Assembly (NCBI GenBank): GCA_044227665.1
Contig: JBGAWK010000056.1
Location: forward strand, 1 to 16,163
Reading direction: 5' to 3'
Length of the DNA stretch: 16,163 nt
DNA from: JBGAWK01 sp044227665
GTDB taxonomy: Bacteria; Bacteroidota; Bacteroidia; Chitinophagales; JADIYW01
Shown: one piece after another, positions 13,637 through 16,163 of the stretch
How the letters are laid out: each line of letters begins with the position of its first letter
Numbering within the stretch: position 1 is the first letter of the stretch
Notes under the pieces: generated by a model
What the model saw: the letters and a program-made list of their open reading frames with translations, nothing else
What the model was told of the DNA's origin: nothing
Databases searched by the model: none
Program-made: the position numbers and the translations under genes

Positions 13637-14317
13637 ATGAAGCAACTTATTACTATACCCTTAGCTGCAAGAACCATTGATGCTACTGTATATGTATATC
13701 GTGATGCCGAAGCTCCCGGTATCATATTTCTTCATGATCTCATGGGTGCAGTACCCGTAGTACACGAAGCGGCAAAAGCCATAGCTGAGGAAGGTTATCA
13801 TGTGTTAGTGCCGGATTTGTATTCTGGCGGTATTACACAGGCAAAGTATTGTACAAGTCATATTTTTAGTAAAGCTATGCTCTTCAATGAAGTACAACAT
13901 AATGATCACATGGAAGAAATCCACCGGATTATAGATTTTTTTAAGACTTTCAGAAATGTAAAAGGCAATGGACTAGGCATCGTAGGTCAATGTCTTACTG
14001 GAGGTTTCATCCTCCACGCAGCTATCAGAGAAGAGGTGAAAGCACCTGTAGTATTTCACCATTCCTTTGGCATCACAGGTAGCGGCATCCCCGAAGAAAG
14101 CGCTAGCCAAATTCAAAACACCATACAGGGACACTATTCCAATTTTGACCCTCTATGTCCCAAAGCTAGAGTTGATAAATTACAGCAGCAGTTAGGCAAT
14201 AAATTAGTGAGATACCAGTACTGGCTGCCACATGGCATACCCCATCTTTTTTTAAAAAACAAACAGGCAGAAACAGCTTTCAGCCGCATGATACACCATT
14301 TTAAGGAAAACTTATAA
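13637..14317 (+). CDS. Dienelactone hydrolase family protein
   Basis: Alpha/beta hydrolase of the dienelactone hydrolase type, 226 aa (normal length). Such enzymes cleave ester or lactone bonds; the substrate here is unknown. Seen: oxyanion-side motif FLHDLMGAVP (31-40), YHVLVPDLYSGG (54-65), and the nucleophile elbow GQCLTGG with Cys119 in place of the Ser of ordinary hydrolases, as in true DLH. Probable Asp171 (NFDPLCP) and His203 or His199 (PHGIPHLF) complete the triad. The ATG at 13637 is chosen over an in-frame TTG at 13613, which lies inside the preceding gene. It sits 7 bases after the asparaginase-domain gene and 8 bases before ftcD, so it is clearly in one operon. No aromatic-degradation genes are nearby. 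Confidence 0.85.
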   Translation: MKQLITIPLAARTIDATVYVYRDAEAPGIIFLHDLMGAVPVVHEAAKAIAEEGYHVLVPDLYSGGITQAKYCTSHIFSKAMLFNEVQHNDHMEEIHRIIDFFKTFRNVKGNGLGIVGQCLTGGFILHAAIREEVKAPVVFHHSFGITGSGIPEESASQIQNTIQGHYSNFDPLCPKARVDKLQQQLGNKLVRYQYWLPHGIPHLFLKNKQAETAFSRMIHHFKENL

Positions 14318-14325
14318 CATACACT

Positions 14326-15312
14326 ATGGCGCTGATAGAATGTGTGCCCAATTTTTCCGAAGGAAGAGATTCTACAATAATTGAGGCTATTGCACAAGCG
14401 ATAAATAGCAATAAGGGTGTATATCTCTTGCATAAAGATATAGGCAGCGATGCCAATAGGACAGTATTCACTTTTGTGGGAGAGCCCTATGCTGTTATCA
14501 ATGCTGCTTATGATGCTATAGTCTGCGCAGTATCACGTATAGATATGCGCAAGCATCAGGGCGTACACCCGCGTATAGGTGCATGTGATGTGTGTCCTAT
14601 CATCCCTATCGCTGATATAGGTATAGATGCGTGTAAATTATTAGCGGAAGAGCTGGCGGCGAAGGTGGCAGACTTGGGTGTTCCCATCTATATGTATGCC
14701 GAAAATGCACGCACTACAGAACGCAAAGAATTGTCGTTTCTCAGGCGTGGAGAGTACGAAGGATTACTACATAGGATACAAGAAAATGTCCCTGATTATG
14801 GCACTTACTTCAATGCCCGTTCTGGCGCTACCGTTATCGGTGCCCGTACTTATATGTTGGCTTACAACGTAAATCTCACTACAAAAGATGTTGCCATTGC
14901 CAAAGCCATAGCGGCAAGAGTACGTGCGGCATCAGGGCTAGAGGTACTTTATCCTAAATACGAAAAAATAAAGTCCTTAAAAGCTATAGGTTGGTATATG
15001 CCTGAACATGGGTGTAGTCAGGTGAGTACAAATATGTATGATACCGTGTCAGTAGGGATGCACGATGTATATGAAGCCATAAAGTTTTGGGCAGCATATT
15101 ACGGTGTAGAAGTACATGGATCGGAATTGATAGGTCTTAGCCCTTATTCCTGCATCCTCGCTGCTGGAAAATATTATAAGGATGATGCTGATACCGAAGG
15201 AGATATTCTCGAAGCAGCTATACAAGGGCTAGGCTTAGATACACTAAAAGATTTTAATGCCGAAGAAAAAATCTTGGAATGGAAGCTGCAGTATATGATG
15301 GATATAACATAA
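14326..15312 (+). CDS. ftcD: Glutamate formimidoyltransferase
   Basis: Transfers the formimino group from N-formimino-L-glutamate (histidine breakdown) to tetrahydrofolate, giving glutamate and 5-formimino-THF. It is 328 aa, which is the transferase domain alone; the cyclodeaminase domain found in mammalian FTCD is absent. Seen: MALIECVPNFSEGRD at the start, DIGSDANRTVFTFVG, and the catalytic-His motif KHQGVHPRIGACDVCP (76-91). Further on come ELSFLRRGEYEGL, NARSGATVIGARTYMLAYNVNL, and SQVSTNMYD in the C-terminal half. In other organisms hutH, hutU and hutI often adjoin this gene; none is in the window. It is the last gene of the six-gene run. The family also includes 5-formyl-THF-using members, so substrate choice is inference. 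Confidence 0.93.
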   Translation: MALIECVPNFSEGRDSTIIEAIAQAINSNKGVYLLHKDIGSDANRTVFTFVGEPYAVINAAYDAIVCAVSRIDMRKHQGVHPRIGACDVCPIIPIADIGIDACKLLAEELAAKVADLGVPIYMYAENARTTERKELSFLRRGEYEGLLHRIQENVPDYGTYFNARSGATVIGARTYMLAYNVNLTTKDVAIAKAIAARVRAASGLEVLYPKYEKIKSLKAIGWYMPEHGCSQVSTNMYDTVSVGMHDVYEAIKFWAAYYGVEVHGSELIGLSPYSCILAAGKYYKDDADTEGDILEAAIQGLGLDTLKDFNAEEKILEWKLQYMMDIT

Positions 15313-15313
15313 T

Positions 15314-15329
15314 CTTATAATTTTATAAG
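15314..15329. repeat. Inverted repeat after ftcD
   Basis: CTTATAA and TTATAAG are perfect inverted 7-base arms around TT, directly after the ftcD stop. There is no run of T after it and the stem is AT-rich, so it is a weak terminator at best. An operator for the following gene is possible. Confidence 0.3.
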
Positions 15330-15350
15330 GAACTTTCATCGCAAAAAAGA

Positions 15351-15358
15351 TAGTTTTG
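15351..15358 (+). promoter_or_regulatory. -7 promoter box of the M48 protease gene
   Basis: TAGTTTTG matches TAnnTTTG exactly. It lies 8 bases before the ATG at 15367 and 14 before the ATG at 15373. There is no TTG at -33. Confidence 0.45.
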
Positions 15359-15372
15359 TATTTTATATGTAT

Positions 15373-16163
15373 ATGAAAAGAATAGTAGTATTATCCAGTG
15401 TAATTTTTATGGCAACATGGTTGTCGTCATGCTCTGTCAATCCTGTGTCAGGAAAGAAAGAAGTGAGTTTTATGTCAGAATCTCAGGAGCTGGCAATAGG
15501 CCAACAGAGTGATCCAGAAATTATGTCGCAGTTCGGGCTGTATGAAGATAGCATTCTGCAAAAATTTATTCAAGAAAAAGGGGACGCTATGGGGAAAATA
15601 TCTCATCGCCCCGACTTGAAATATCACTTTAGAGTTGTGGATTCTCCAATACTAAATGCTTTTGCAGTTCCAGGAGGCTACGTCTATTTTACGAGAGGCA
15701 TTATGGGCTATTTCAATGATGAAGCACAGTTTGCCGGTGTATTAGGACATGAGATAGGCCACATTACAGCACGTCACGCTGCACAGCAGCAGACCAAGCA
15801 AATCCTTACGCAAATAGCCTTTATAGGAGGAATGATAGCCTCAGAAAAGTTTAGAAATATGTCGGAATCTGCCATGCAGGCTATGCAATTATTATTTCTA
15901 AAATACTCTAGGGAAGATGAGTCCCAGTCCGATGAATTGGGTGTAAAATATTCCTCTACCATAGGCTATGATGCCGTACACATGGCAGAGTTTTTTAAGA
16001 CCTTAGAAAGATATTCAGAAAAAGAAGGTGCTAGAATCCCTGAGTTTATGTCCACACACCCCGACCCCGGTAATAGATATGTACGTGTTACACAATTGGC
16101 AAAGGAGTATCAGGCTGCTAACCATCTTAGTAATTTGGCAGTAAATAGGGATGCCTACCTTAG
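15373..16163 (+). CDS. M48 family metalloprotease, lipoprotein (partial, runs off window end)
   Basis: The first 263 codons of a zinc protease of the M48 family (BepA/LoiP-like), expected in the periplasm and attached to a membrane by lipid; relatives help outer-membrane protein quality control. Seen: a signal sequence ending in the lipobox LSSC (lipidated Cys20); NAFAVPGGYVYFTRGIM (95-111); the zinc-binding helix HEIGH (126-130); the third zinc ligand Glu183 in SREDESQSDELG; and HPDPGNRY near the window end. The open frame reaches base 16163 without a stop. The ATG at 15373 gives the cleanest signal (MKRIVVLSS); the in-frame ATG at 15367 adds only two residues. A perfect -7 box lies just upstream, so it is transcribed on its own. 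Bacteroidota homologues often carry a further C-terminal domain, which cannot be checked here. Confidence 0.93.
   Translation, partial: MKRIVVLSSVIFMATWLSSCSVNPVSGKKEVSFMSESQELAIGQQSDPEIMSQFGLYEDSILQKFIQEKGDAMGKISHRPDLKYHFRVVDSPILNAFAVPGGYVYFTRGIMGYFNDEAQFAGVLGHEIGHITARHAAQQQTKQILTQIAFIGGMIASEKFRNMSESAMQAMQLLFLKYSREDESQSDELGVKYSSTIGYDAVHMAEFFKTLERYSEKEGARIPEFMSTHPDPGNRYVRVTQLAKEYQAANHLSNLAVNRDAYL

Overview
The window looks like a chromosomal stretch of an AT-rich member of the phylum Bacteroidota. Four things point there. A secreted phosphatase ends in a type IX secretion (T9SS) sorting domain. A WbqC-family protein and a DUF983 protein of the Bacteroidota kind are present. Start codons lack a purine-rich Shine-Dalgarno sequence. 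Several genes are preceded by the Bacteroidota -7 promoter box TAnnTTTG, sometimes with TTG about 19-20 bases upstream. I see no rRNA, tRNA, CRISPR array or intact mobile element. The genus cannot be read from the sequence; no marker gene is present.

Layout. 1-373 (-): 5' part of a membrane sensor histidine kinase, divergent from mazG (425-1204, +). 1205-2094: a DUF983 gene (-), a 63-codon frame joined to it by ATGA that may be a relic, and a possible micro-ORF. 2095-3861 (-): a PhoD-type phosphatase with a T9SS tail, divergent from a WbqC-family gene (3932-4576, +). A two-helix membrane protein (4636-4860, +) converges on cinA (4886-6130, -). Divergent from cinA is a tight thrC-hisG-hisD operon (6291-9724, +), then purC (9815-10756). 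A broken frame at 10769-10978 reads like the tail of a transposase. A secreted protein of unknown function follows (10984-11541). Next is a compact six-gene + strand run (11618-15312): SRPBCC protein, MGMT-like protein, hexapeptide acyltransferase, single-domain asparaginase, dienelactone-hydrolase-like protein and glutamate formimidoyltransferase. The window ends inside a lipoprotein M48 metalloprotease (15373-16163).

How the genes work together. Most are housekeeping: nucleotide clean-up (mazG, cinA), threonine and histidine synthesis, purine synthesis (purC), and surface or envelope proteins (phosphatase, M48 protease). The thrC-hisG-hisD genes are surely co-translated (8-base overlap, then 1-base gap), but the rest of the histidine pathway is absent from the window. 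The six-gene run is the least predictable part; its members share no textbook pathway.

The most interesting signal is regulatory. At several genes the -7 promoter box ends only 4-5 bases before the start codon (histidine kinase, wbqC-like, thrC, SRPBCC gene), which would give leaderless or nearly leaderless mRNAs. I found no convincing new defence or mobile system. No gene-free stretch exceeds 300 bases; the longest is 1813-2094. Gene starts were moved from TTG, or from an ATG lying inside a promoter box, to the better-supported ATG for the DUF983 gene, phoD-like gene, 74-aa protein, cinA, thrC, acyltransferase and DLH-like gene.
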